Origin: Leucobacter sp. PH1c
GTDB taxonomy: Bacteria; Actinomycetota; Actinomycetes; Actinomycetales; Microbacteriaceae
Direction: 5' to 3'
DNA: 64,000 nucleotides
NCBI RefSeq assembly: GCF_000633415.1
Contig: NZ_AYMV01000015.1
Location: 25,040 to 89,039, forward strand
In this document: piece by piece, positions 43,546-53,200 of the stretch
Numbering within the stretch: the first letter of the stretch is position 1
How the letters are laid out: each line of letters opens with the position of its first letter
Translations under genes and position numbers: made by a program
Notes under the pieces: generated by a model
Database searches by the model: none
What the model was told of the DNA's origin: nothing
What the model saw: the letters and a program-made list of their open reading frames with translations, nothing else

Positions 43546-44628
43546 GTGAGCGTGCCCACCCGCCCCGCCGTCCGACCGGGGGCGCCGCCCGCCGCTCGGC
43601 CGGCGGGCCGCCCGGGCGGGCGTGCCGCGCAGACGCGCCGCACGCTCCTCCTCATCGCCGGCTGCCTCGGGCTCCTCGCGGTGACGGCGGTGCTCGGGCT
43701 CGGGCTCGGCTCGCTCGCCATCGACCCGGCGACCGTGGTCGCCGCGCTCACCTCCTACGACCCGGCGGATGACGCGCACCTCGTCGTCGTGCAGTCGCGC
43801 CTGCCACGAATCGTGCTCGGAATCGTGGTGGGCGCGGCGCTCGGCGTCGCCGGTGCGCTCATGCAGTCGGTGACGCGCAACCCGCTCGCGGATCCCGGCA
43901 TCCTCGGCATCAACGCGGGCGCCGCGCTCTGCGTCGCGATCGCCATCGCCCTGTTCGGGATCGACCGCCCGAGCGGCTACATCTGGTTCGCGTTCGCGGG
44001 CGCCGCGCTCACCGCGGTGCTCGTGGCGCTCCTCGGCACCGCCCGCCGGAGCGCGGCGACGCCCGTGCGGATCGCGCTCGCGGGGACGGCCGTGAGCATC
44101 GTGATCGGTGCTCTCACCCAGATGGTCATCCTCAGCAACGAGGCCGCGTTCAACAGTTATCGCTACTGGGCGCTCGGATCGCTCCAGGGGCGCGGCTTCG
44201 ACGTCCTCCTCGCGGTGCTCCCGTTCCTCCTCCTCGGGCTGTTGTGCGCGTTCGCGCTCATCGGCCCGCTCAACGCGATCGCGCTTGGCGACGAGGTCGC
44301 CGCCGCGATCGGCACCCCCGTGGCCGGCGCCCGGCTCGGCGCGGCCCTCGCGGTCGTGCTCCTCGCGGGCGCCGCGACCGCGGCCGCCGGGCCCATCGGC
44401 TTCATCGGCCTCGGCGCCGCGCACATCGCCCGGTTCTGCGCCGGCAACGAGCACCGCCGCCTCATCCCGGCCTCGCTCGTGGTGGGGGCGACGCTCCTCG
44501 TCGTCGCGGACACCCTCGGGCGCGCGCTCGCCGCCCCCGCCGAGGTGCAGACGGGCGTCGCCGCCGCGCTCTTCGGCGGCCCGCTCTTCGTCGCGCTCGT
44601 GCGCTCGCGCCGGGTGGCCGCGCTGTGA
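43546..44628 (+). CDS. Siderophore ABC transporter permease 1 (FecCD family)
   Basis: A 360-residue permease with a Pro/Arg-rich cytoplasmic N-terminus of about 30 residues and then nine or ten helices. RLPRIVLGIVVGAALGVAGA, QSVTRNPLADPGILGINAGA and GPIGFIGLGAAHIARF are the FecCD landmarks. GTG start four bases after the preceding stop. It forms the channel with permease 2, whose GTG start overlaps its stop (44625-44628). Confidence 0.95.
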   Translation: MSVPTRPAVRPGAPPAARPAGRPGGRAAQTRRTLLLIAGCLGLLAVTAVLGLGLGSLAIDPATVVAALTSYDPADDAHLVVVQSRLPRIVLGIVVGAALGVAGALMQSVTRNPLADPGILGINAGAALCVAIAIALFGIDRPSGYIWFAFAGAALTAVLVALLGTARRSAATPVRIALAGTAVSIVIGALTQMVILSNEAAFNSYRYWALGSLQGRGFDVLLAVLPFLLLGLLCAFALIGPLNAIALGDEVAAAIGTPVAGARLGAALAVVLLAGAATAAAGPIGFIGLGAAHIARFCAGNEHRRLIPASLVVGATLLVVADTLGRALAAPAEVQTGVAAALFGGPLFVALVRSRRVAAL

Positions 44629-45644
44629 GCGGCACGCTGATCCGGATCGGCCCGGTCGCGGTGCGCGTGCGGGCCCGCACGGTCGTCACGGGAATCGCGA
44701 TCCTCGTCGTCCTCGCCGTGTTCGTGCTCGGCTCGCTCGTGATCGGCGCGACCCAGCACGGGCTCGCGGATCTCCCCGCCGTGCTCACGGGCGAGGCGCG
44801 GCCCTCCGTGACCCGCTCGGTGCTCGGCCGGCGCCTGCCTCGGGCGCTCACCGCAGCGCTCGTCGGGGCGCTCCTCGGCATGAGCGGCGCGGTCTTCCAA
44901 TCGCTCTCCCGGAACGCGCTCGGCTCGCCCGACATCATTGGCTTCACCTCGGGCGCGGCCACGGCCGCCGTGTTCCAGATCGTCGTGCTCGGCGGCGGGA
45001 TGCTGCAGACCGCCGTCGCCGCCGTGCTCGGCGGTCTCCTCACCGCAGTGCTTGTCTACCTCCTCGCCCGGCGCGACGGCATCACGGGCGGCCTGCGTCT
45101 CGTGCTCGTCGGCATCGGCGTCGGCGCGGTCGTGAGCGCCCTCTCCTCGCTGCTCATCGCGCGCGCGGACCTCGATGATGCGCTCCTCGCGCAGCTCTGG
45201 AGCGCGGGCTCGCTCACGGGGCGCGGCTGGACGCACGTCGCCGCGCTCGCCGTCGTCGCCGGCCTCGCCGTCCCCGCGCTGCTCACGCTGAGCCGCGGGC
45301 TCGCGATCCTCGAGATGGGCGACGACAGCGCCCACGGGGTCGGCGTCCCCGCCGAGCGGCTCCGCTTCGGCGCGATGGTGATCGCCGTCGTCATCGCGGC
45401 TGCGGCGACCGCCGCGGCGGGGCCCATCGCCTTCGTCGCCTTCGCCGCGGGGCAGATCGCCCGGCGCCTCCTCCCCGTGCCCGGCGTGCTCGTCGGCACC
45501 GCGGGGCTGATCGGCGCGGCCCTGCTCGTCGGCGCCGACCTGCTCGCCCAGCACCTCGACCTGGGGATGCGCACCCCGGTGGGGCTCGTCACGAGCCTCC
45601 TCGGCGGCCTCTACCTGCTCTGGCTGCTCGCCCGTCGCATCTGA
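44625..45644 (+). CDS. Siderophore ABC transporter permease 2 (FecCD family)
   Basis: A 339-residue partner of the preceding permease. GRRLPRALTAALVGALLGMS, QSLSRNALGSPDIIGFTSGA and GPIAFVAFAAGQIARR are present. The start is GTG, overlapping the upstream stop by four bases (GTGA). Together the two make a BtuC-like heterodimer that imports Fe-siderophores using the ATPase encoded next. Confidence 0.95.
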   Translation: MSGTLIRIGPVAVRVRARTVVTGIAILVVLAVFVLGSLVIGATQHGLADLPAVLTGEARPSVTRSVLGRRLPRALTAALVGALLGMSGAVFQSLSRNALGSPDIIGFTSGAATAAVFQIVVLGGGMLQTAVAAVLGGLLTAVLVYLLARRDGITGGLRLVLVGIGVGAVVSALSSLLIARADLDDALLAQLWSAGSLTGRGWTHVAALAVVAGLAVPALLTLSRGLAILEMGDDSAHGVGVPAERLRFGAMVIAVVIAAAATAAAGPIAFVAFAAGQIARRLLPVPGVLVGTAGLIGAALLVGADLLAQHLDLGMRTPVGLVTSLLGGLYLLWLLARRI

Positions 45645-45655
45645 TTGGATCCCGC

Positions 45656-46579
45656 ATGACGCACACCACCAACCCCGCACCGGCGACCCCGGCTCCGGAC
45701 ACCGCCGTTCCCACGACGCCCGGGACCCGGCTCGCCGCGGAGCAGCTGGCCGTTCGCTACGGCAACCGGGAGATCGTCTCCGGTCTCGACCTCGTCGTGC
45801 CGGATGGCGGTTTCACCGTGATCATCGGGCCGAACGGCTGCGGCAAGTCGACGCTGCTCCGCGCGCTCGCGCGGATGATCCGGCCGCACTCCGGGCGGGT
45901 GCTGCTCGGCGACCGCGACCTCGCCGGGCAGCGGACCCGGGTGATCGCGCGGAGCATCGGCACACTCGCCCAGGCGCCCGCGACGCCCGCGGCGATCACG
46001 GTCGCCGACCTCGTGGCACGGGGGCGGAACCCGCACCAGAGCCTCCTCCGGCAGTGGAGTCCGGGGGATGAGGCCGCCGTCGCGGCCGCGCTCTCGGAGG
46101 TCGGCATGGACGCGCACGCCGATCGGCTGGTCGAGGAGCTGAGCGGCGGGCAGCGGCAGCGAGCGTGGATCGCCATGGCGCTGGCCCAGGAGACGCCGAT
46201 CCTGCTGCTCGACGAACCCACCACCTACCTCGACATCGCCCACCAGATTGACGTGCTCGATCTGTGCTCGCGGCTCCACGCCGCGGGCCGCACGCTCGTC
46301 GCCGTGCTCCACGACCTCAACCTCGCCGCCCGCTACGCGAGCCACATCGTCGCGATGCGCGACGGCGCGATCGTGGCCGAGGGGGCGCCCGAGCGGGTGA
46401 TCACCGCCGGACTGCTGCGCGAGGTGTTCGACCTCGACGCGCGCGTGATCCCCGACCCGGAGACCGGCAGCCCGCTCATCGTGCCGCGCGATCGCCGCGC
46501 CGCGCGCCTCCAGCCTCCCGCACGCCCCACCCCCGCCGCGGCCCCCGCGCTCGCGGCCGATCAGAAGGAGTCCGTATGA
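45656..46579 (+). CDS. Siderophore ABC transporter ATPase (FecE family)
   Basis: A 307-residue ATPase. Walker A is GPNGCGKST, the signature is LSGGQRQRAWIAMALAQ, Walker B is ILLLDEPTTYLD, and AVLHDLNLAARYASHIVAM contains the switch histidine. All are intact. A Thr/Pro-rich N-terminal tail and a Pro/Ala-rich C-terminal tail flank the domain. Its stop overlaps the start of the siderophore-interacting protein gene (46576-46579). Confidence 0.96.
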   Translation: MTHTTNPAPATPAPDTAVPTTPGTRLAAEQLAVRYGNREIVSGLDLVVPDGGFTVIIGPNGCGKSTLLRALARMIRPHSGRVLLGDRDLAGQRTRVIARSIGTLAQAPATPAAITVADLVARGRNPHQSLLRQWSPGDEAAVAAALSEVGMDAHADRLVEELSGGQRQRAWIAMALAQETPILLLDEPTTYLDIAHQIDVLDLCSRLHAAGRTLVAVLHDLNLAARYASHIVAMRDGAIVAEGAPERVITAGLLREVFDLDARVIPDPETGSPLIVPRDRRAARLQPPARPTPAAAPALAADQKESV

Positions 46580-47409
46580 CCGAGTCGACCACCCCCCTGC
46601 ACCGCTCCGCAGCGATCCGCTCCGAGGATCACAACCGCGGGCTCCAGCTCGACACCGCAACCGTGCGCGGCATCGTGGAGGTGACCCCCGAGCTCGTGCG
46701 CGTCGTGCTGCACGTGCCCGGCCTCGCCGAGGAGCCCCTCTGGCACCGCCCGAACGTGGCGATCCGCTTCTACCTCGACGAGCGGTTCGGGGCGACGTCG
46801 CGCGTGTACACCGTCCGCTCCGCCGACGCGGAGGCGCGCACGATCGAGGTCGACGTCGTGCGCCACGGCGCGGCGAGCCCCATGATGCAGTGGCTCGACT
46901 CCCTTGCCGTGGGCGACACGGTCGAGTTCGGCGGCCCCCGCCCGCACTTCGCGATCCCTGAGCCCGAGGGCCGCGAGGTGGTGCTCTTCGCCGACGCCAC
47001 GTCGATCCCCGCGCTCTACGCGATCCTGCAGCAGACCGCTCCGGGCACGACGGGCCGCGGCTGGGTGGCGACCGACGACGAGACCGCGTTCGCCGAGCTG
47101 CCCGAGCTGCCGGGCCTCGAACTCACCCGGATCGCGCCGGGCGCGGGCTTCGCCTCCCAGCTCGGCGAGGTGCCCGATCCCGCGCGGGTGGTCGTGTGGG
47201 GCGCGGGCGAGCGCGATGAGATGCGCCAGGTGCGCGCGTTCTTCCGCACCGACGCGGGGCTCGCGAAGGACGACGTCGCCGTGTTCGGCTACTGGAAGCG
47301 CGGCACGACGAACACCGAGATCGACGCGAAGCGCCTCGCCGCCTACGAGGAGGCGCTCGCCGCGGGCGGCACGGTGACCGAGCTCGACGATCTCGCGCTC
47401 GCGATCTAG
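46576..47409 (+). CDS. Siderophore-interacting protein (flavin ferric-siderophore reductase)
   Basis: A 277-residue member of the SIP/ViuB family. The flavin-binding motif SRVYTVRSAD, the VDVVRHGAASPMMQW segment and the C-terminal GYWKRGTTNTEI motif are characteristic. These proteins reduce ferric siderophores in the cytoplasm with NAD(P)H or ferredoxin so that iron is freed after import. AAGGAG is 6 bases before the ATG, inside the ATPase gene. It closes the operon; a hairpin follows at 47428-47449. Confidence 0.94.
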   Translation: MTESTTPLHRSAAIRSEDHNRGLQLDTATVRGIVEVTPELVRVVLHVPGLAEEPLWHRPNVAIRFYLDERFGATSRVYTVRSADAEARTIEVDVVRHGAASPMMQWLDSLAVGDTVEFGGPRPHFAIPEPEGREVVLFADATSIPALYAILQQTAPGTTGRGWVATDDETAFAELPELPGLELTRIAPGAGFASQLGEVPDPARVVVWGAGERDEMRQVRAFFRTDAGLAKDDVAVFGYWKRGTTNTEIDAKRLAAYEEALAAGGTVTELDDLALAI

Positions 47410-47427
47410 GCGCTGAGCGGGGGACTG

Positions 47428-47449
47428 CGGGGGCGCCTGCGCGCCCCCG
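47428..47449. terminator. Bidirectional terminator after the siderophore operon
   Basis: CGGGGGCGC (47428-47436) pairs with GCGCCCCCG (47441-47449) around loop CTGC, between two converging genes. The LuxR stop codon begins at 47450. Confidence 0.8.
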
Positions 47450-49942
47450 TCAGACGGCCTCGGCGGGCACGGCCGTGAGCCCGCCGGGCCGCGGGGGCAC
47501 GACGGGCCCCGGCTGCGGGGCCTCGGCCCAGAGTTTCGCCGCGAGCTCCTGCCGCGAGTGCGCGCCGAGCTTCGCCTTCGCCTGCGCGAGGTGCGACTCG
47601 ATCGTGCGCACGCTGCACCCGAGCCGCAGGGCGAGCGCCGCGTTCGACATCCCTTTCGCCGCGAGGCGGGCCACCTCGAGTTCCCGAGGCGTGAGCCGCG
47701 CGAAGTGCGCGGTGGGGAGGGTGCCCGTGCGGTACCAAGGCAGCGAGCCCGCAAGGTGCGCTTCGAGCGCGTCGAGCCGGTCGTCGCACTCGCGCACGCC
47801 GCTCACGGTGCGCCGGCTCAGGTAGATCGTGCGCGCGGTCGATGCGGCGAAGGCGGCGGGCGCCCAGAGCTCCAGCCGCTGCAGCCGCTGCGCCGCGCGC
47901 ACGAGCTCCACGGGGTTCTGCTGCGCCGCCGCGGTCAGGTGCGCTCGCGCGAAGCGGAGCACGGGGAGCGTCTCGCTCTCGGGGTCGTCGGTGGTCTCGG
48001 CCTGCCGCAGGGAGGAGTGGTGCCCGGTGAGGTAGCGGGTGAAGTGCTCGAGCGTGAGCGGCCGCCCGCCGGGTGCGGCCGCCGAGGTCTCGGCGGCCGA
48101 GGCGGCGGTGATGGAGTCGCCGATCGTGCGCAGGCACTCGCGCAGGCGCAGCGCCGTGGCGCGGGGTGCCGTGTCTTCGAGCAGGCACCACTCGAGGGCG
48201 GCGCGCTCCGCGTGGCCGCAGGCGAGCGCCTCGCCCGCGGCGACGAGGTGGCGGATCCAGCGCGCGTGCGCCTCCGGCGTCGCCGAGGCGGTGCTCGCCG
48301 CGATCAGCTCGTCGGCGCGCAGGGCGAGTTCGCCCGCGAGGAAGACGGTGACGCCGCGTGCGAGAAGGAGCGTGCCCGCCACGAGGTCGTCGGAGCCAGC
48401 GGGGCTTACCGGGAGTGCGGGGATACGCGCCCCGCTCGCGATCCAGGTGCCGCGCGGCAATCTGCCGTTCCAGACCGAGTCGAGTTCGAACAGCGCCGCC
48501 GCGAGGGCGGCGGTCTCGGGCTCCGCGGTGTCGGAGAGGTGGCGCAGCGTGCTGTGCACGGCCCCGAGGGGCTCGTTCGAGTTCCACCACGCGGTGACCC
48601 GCTCGGTCTCGGTGGGTTCGGCGGTGTCATCGGTCCGGGCGGCCGTGGTGAGCGCGCCGCCCGCCTCGGCGGCGGCTGCGGCTCGCAGCGCGCTCCGCCG
48701 AGTCGCGTCTCGCGGCGCGTCTCCGCCGTGCGCGTCGAGGAGGTCGAGTGCCGCGCCCGCGCCCACGAGCGCGCCCACCACCTGCGCGTGCGCGGTGCCG
48801 GAGAGGGGCGCATTCGCCGCCCCCGTCCGGAGCAGGAACGCCCGCGCCTGGGAGTCGTGCCGCATCGCGACGCTGCTCGTCGTCGCGCGGTGCAGCACGC
48901 GCACGCGCGCCTCGCGGTGGGGGAGCGGGGCACGATCGTCATCGGAGAAGGCCAGGCCGCGCGCGCAGCGGAGCGTCTCCGAGGTGCTGAGCGGAATGCC
49001 GATCGCCTCCTGCGCCACGAGATACTCGGCGATCGCCCGGCGGCCCTCCGAGAGGAGCTCCGGGGCCGCGAAGGGGCGCAGGGCCGCCGCCACGAACGGG
49101 AGCACGGCGTAGTGGTCGCTCTCGGGCGCGCGAGTGAGCACGCCCCGCTCGCCGAGCTCCCGCACCGCGCGGGCGCCGAGGTGGTCCTCGAGCAGTGCGT
49201 AGTCGGTGGGGCCGAGTTCGGCGGAGAGCAGCGCGGCGGTGGCGCTCGCGGGGGTGAGCGGGCCCGCCGACCGCACCACCGCTCGCATCCCGGGGAGGTT
49301 CAGCTCGCGCGGGATCTGCTCCACGATCCCGGGCCGAGGCAGATGGGTGAGCGCCCCGTGCTCGGCGAGCACCAGGAGATCGAGCGCCCAGGCGGGCCGC
49401 CCGGCCGCGAGCGAGGCGATCGTGTGCACCGTCGCCGAGTTCAGCATGGTGGGGCTCAACTCGTGGACGAGCCAGGCGATGTCGTGGAACGCGAGCGGGC
49501 GGAGCGGGAACTGGCGCACCGCCGCGATGCGTGGGGCGGCGGGCTCCCGATCCCGCAGGACCTCGTCGACCGCCCGGAGGTAGGGCGTGCGCTGGTTCCC
49601 GGTCTCGAGCGCCGCGACCGCCCGGCGGCCCCGCTCGTCGAGGTCGAGGAGCGCGTGCAGAGTGCTCGTGTCCGCCTGCTCGAAATTGTCGAGGAGGAAG
49701 AACGCCGGGTCGATCTGCGGAGCGTGGATCTCGTCGCGGAGCGCCTGGCGTGCGGCCCGGTCCGCGCAGTCGAATTCGACGGCGCGGTGCCCCGTCGCGC
49801 GCAGCGCGGCGGCGAGGTCGCGGAGCACGTGGCTCTTCCCCGAACCGCTCGGCCCGGTGACCAGCGCGTTCTGGTCGTTTTTGAGCACGGTGATGAGTTC
49901 CGCCACCACCGGCATGCGCGTACTGAGCGCTTCTGTCCCCAT
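47450..49942 (-). CDS. Large LuxR-family regulator with intact P-loop
   Basis: An 830-residue STAND/LAL-like regulator. Walker A is TGPSGSGKS (from residue 29), a Walker B-like FFLLDNFEQ follows near residue 83, and a long helical region fills the centre. The C-terminal LuxR HTH is LTPRELEVARLAAKGMSNAA with RTIESHLAQAKAKLGA (about residues 752-808). Such proteins act as ATP-switched activators, often of surface or secondary metabolism genes. GGAGGAG lies 10 bases before the ATG. It is divergent from the DPGT-repeat surface protein, the closest possible target. It resembles the regulator at 20800, which lacks the catalytic lysine. Confidence 0.88.
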   Translation of the reverse strand: MGTEALSTRMPVVAELITVLKNDQNALVTGPSGSGKSHVLRDLAAALRATGHRAVEFDCADRAARQALRDEIHAPQIDPAFFLLDNFEQADTSTLHALLDLDERGRRAVAALETGNQRTPYLRAVDEVLRDREPAAPRIAAVRQFPLRPLAFHDIAWLVHELSPTMLNSATVHTIASLAAGRPAWALDLLVLAEHGALTHLPRPGIVEQIPRELNLPGMRAVVRSAGPLTPASATAALLSAELGPTDYALLEDHLGARAVRELGERGVLTRAPESDHYAVLPFVAAALRPFAAPELLSEGRRAIAEYLVAQEAIGIPLSTSETLRCARGLAFSDDDRAPLPHREARVRVLHRATTSSVAMRHDSQARAFLLRTGAANAPLSGTAHAQVVGALVGAGAALDLLDAHGGDAPRDATRRSALRAAAAAEAGGALTTAARTDDTAEPTETERVTAWWNSNEPLGAVHSTLRHLSDTAEPETAALAAALFELDSVWNGRLPRGTWIASGARIPALPVSPAGSDDLVAGTLLLARGVTVFLAGELALRADELIAASTASATPEAHARWIRHLVAAGEALACGHAERAALEWCLLEDTAPRATALRLRECLRTIGDSITAASAAETSAAAPGGRPLTLEHFTRYLTGHHSSLRQAETTDDPESETLPVLRFARAHLTAAAQQNPVELVRAAQRLQRLELWAPAAFAASTARTIYLSRRTVSGVRECDDRLDALEAHLAGSLPWYRTGTLPTAHFARLTPRELEVARLAAKGMSNAALALRLGCSVRTIESHLAQAKAKLGAHSRQELAAKLWAEAPQPGPVVPPRPGGLTAVPAEAV

Positions 49943-50274
49943 TGCCGTTCAACTCCTCCACGACCCCGTGGGGGCCGCCCGTCCGAGCCGACACTTCTTC
50001 CCGGATCCTACTGTCAACCGAAGGAGCCAGGGAAGAGGAAACTTCTCATCATCGGGGAGAAAGTGCACGCGAACAGGCATTCTTCTCGGGTCTCTCAGTA
50101 GTTCGCAAAAACATCTCAGGTCATGTGCTTTCCGGCCTCGGGGGCCCGGAGGTCCTTTGCCCGCGGTTCCGCGCCGCGCATAGGCTCCCCACAAGTTGCG
50201 CTGTCGGACCCGTGCAAGCGGTGAGGGTCCGATCCGGCCGGCTTCTCCTGAAATCTGAGCAAAGGTGAGGGATC
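49943..50274. other. Divergent promoter region between LuxR and repeat-protein genes
   Basis: No gene is supported. CGGACCC (50205-50211) and GGGTCCG (50225-50231) form a 7-bp stem with a 13-base loop. TAGGCT (50181-50186) is a possible -10 for the repeat protein, giving a leader of roughly 80 bases that contains the stem. The AT content is higher around 50020-50130 than in flanking coding DNA. Confidence 0.45.
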
Positions 50275-53200
50275 TTGAGACAACATCCACATGAAGCGAT
50301 CCCGCCAGGGAGCCGGTTCCGAGGTCTCGCCCTCGGAACCGCTGCCGCCGTGGTCGCAGCTTCGGGGCTCTTCGCAGCCCCCGCAGCGTACGCGGACACC
50401 CCGACGGTTACGGCGGACTCCGCGGCGCACGGTCACTGGTTCTGGGCGGAGGGCCTCGGGCTCGACGTCGCGGGAGCAGCCACGACGCTCTCCGACTTCC
50501 CGGGGAACCCGACGCCGGCCGCTGACCCACTGAACCTCTCGGTGCTGAACGGCCTGGCCAATCTGCAGCTGGGGACGGTGAGTCTGCCGGTCATCAAGCC
50601 GAACGACACCGATCCCGGTCTGCTCCGCCTCGGCAACCTCGGGCTCATCTCGAGCTACAGCGCGTCGAGCAGCGCTACGTCGAGCGTCGCCTCCTCCGGC
50701 CTGATCAACTCCGACGGCTCGCTCAACATCGATGCGGCATCGAACGGCCAGTACGGCACCGCGCGGCTCGACGCGAACTCGCTGCTCACGCAGATCATCG
50801 ACCCGAGCCTCGTGAACACGCTGGTCGATGAGGCCGCGATCGGGATCGGTGCGCTGGGCTCGCAGGCGAGCAGCTCGGCGGGCACGACCACGAGCGAGTA
50901 CATGCTGAGCGACCTGAACGTCGACCTGCACAGCCCGCTCGTCGGCGGGCTCGTCACGCAGCTCAACACCCAGCTCGGCACGCTCCTCCAGCCGATCCAG
51001 GCGCTCCTCGCGCCCGGCGGCGGGATCGAGACGGTGCTCGCCACGCTCGTCCAGGGCATCGACGCGCTGCCGCTCGTCGACGCGCAGCTGAACTCGGCAT
51101 CGATCGACACGCAGCCCCTGCTCGACACGGTGCGCACCACGCTCCTCGCGGAGCCGCTCTCGAACGCCGACGGCAGCGTCCTCGTCGATCTGAGCACGGG
51201 CACCGTCAGTGTGGACCTTGGCAGCCTCGTCGTCGACCGCACGGGCGCCACTTCGCTGAGCTCCCTGCCGGCGAACACCGAGGTGCTCGACGGGGCGACC
51301 GTCAACGCGATCCTCGACGGCGTCACCGACGCGCTCACGGGCGCCGGGCCGAACTCGCTGCTGTCGAAGACGGTGAGCATCATCTCGACCGGCATCTACG
51401 ACGTCGCCGTCAACGTGAGCATCGAGGCCGACATCAGCGTCAACCTCGGGGTCACCACGATTCCGCTCGTGAAGGCCCCCGTGACGATCGCGGGCTCCAT
51501 CGGCGGCTTCATCGGGACTCCCGGCAAGCCGGCACCCGTCGTGGACACCAGCCAGATCAACGTCGCGGGGATCCCCGTCGGCGCCGTGCTGCAGCCCATC
51601 ATCAGCCTCCTGACGGGTGCGATCGCCCCGATCGGGGCCGCGCTGGGCGGCACGGTGACCGCGGTGCTCGGGAACCTGCAGCCGGGACTCATGAGCTGGC
51701 TCTCGCCGATTGTGAGCGGTCTGCTCACCGACGGCATCGGACCGGTGCTGCGCGGTGTCGCGAGCATCACGATCAATCAGCAGGTCACCCCGGGCGATCT
51801 CGGGGCGGACAGCTTCACGGTGCGCGCGCTCAACGTGAGCGTGCTGCCGAACGTCGCGACGAACGGTGCGGTTGCGCTGCAGTTCGGCTCGGCGTCGGTG
51901 CGCGCGCTCGCCGACGATCCGGGCACGGATCCCGCGACCGAGCCGGGGACCGATCCTGGTGCGGACCCCGGAACTGATCCGGGCACGGACCCGGGTACCG
52001 ATCCGGGCGCTGATCCGGGTACCGATCCGGGTGCTGATCCCGGTACGGACCCGGGCGCTGATCCGGGCACGGATCCCGGGGCTGACCCCGGTACCGATCC
52101 GGGCACGGACCCTGGCGCGGACCCCGGTACCGATCCGGGCACGGACCCTGGTGCGGACCCGGGGACTGACCCCGGTACGGATCCCGGCGCTGATCCGGGT
52201 ACCGATCCGGGCGCTGATCCGGGTACCGATCCGGGTGCTGATCCCGGTACGGACCCTGGCGCTGATCCGGGCACGGATCCCGGGGCGGACCCCGGTACCG
52301 ATCCGGGCACGGACCCTGGCGCGGACCCCGGTACCGATCCGGGCACGGACCCTGGCGCGGACCCCGGAACTGATCCGGGTACGGACCCCGGTACGGACCC
52401 GGGGACTGACCCCGGTACGGATCCCGGCGCTGATCCGGGTACGGACCCGGGTACGGATCCCGGTACTGATCCGGGTACGGATCCCGGTACGGACCCCGGT
52501 ACTGATCCGGGCACGGATCCCGGTACTGATCCGGGCACGGACCCGAGCACCGATCCCGGTACTGATCCGGGGACCGATCCCGGTACGGATCCGAGCACGG
52601 ATACGGGTGTAGAGCCGGGCACTGATCCGGGTACGGATCCGGGCACGGATCCGGGTACTGATCCGGGCACGGATCCCGGTACTGATCCGAGCACGGACAC
52701 CGGCGTTGAGCCGGGTACCGACCCCAGCACCGATCCGGGCACGGACCCCGGTACTGACCCCGGTACTGACCCCGGTACTGACCCCGGTACGGACCCGGGT
52801 GCTGATCCCGGTACGGATCCGGGAACTGATCCGGGCGCCGATCCCGGTACGGATCCGGGCACCGATCCTGCTACGGATCCGGGTGCGGACCCCGGTACGG
52901 ACCCGGGTGCTGATCCCGGTACGGACCCGGGCACCGATCCTGCTACGGATCCGGGTGCGGACCCCGGTACGGACCCGGGTGCTGATCCCGGTACGGACCC
53001 CGGTACGGATCCGGGTGCGGACCCCGGTTCGGATCCGGGTGCGGACCCCGGTACGGACCCGGGCACCGATCCGGGTGCTGATCCGGGCACGGACCCCGGT
53101 ACTGATCCGGGCACGGACCCCGGTTCGGATCCGGGTGCTGATCCCGGCACGGACCCGGGCACCGATCCGGGCGCTGATCCGGGCACGGACCCCGGTACGG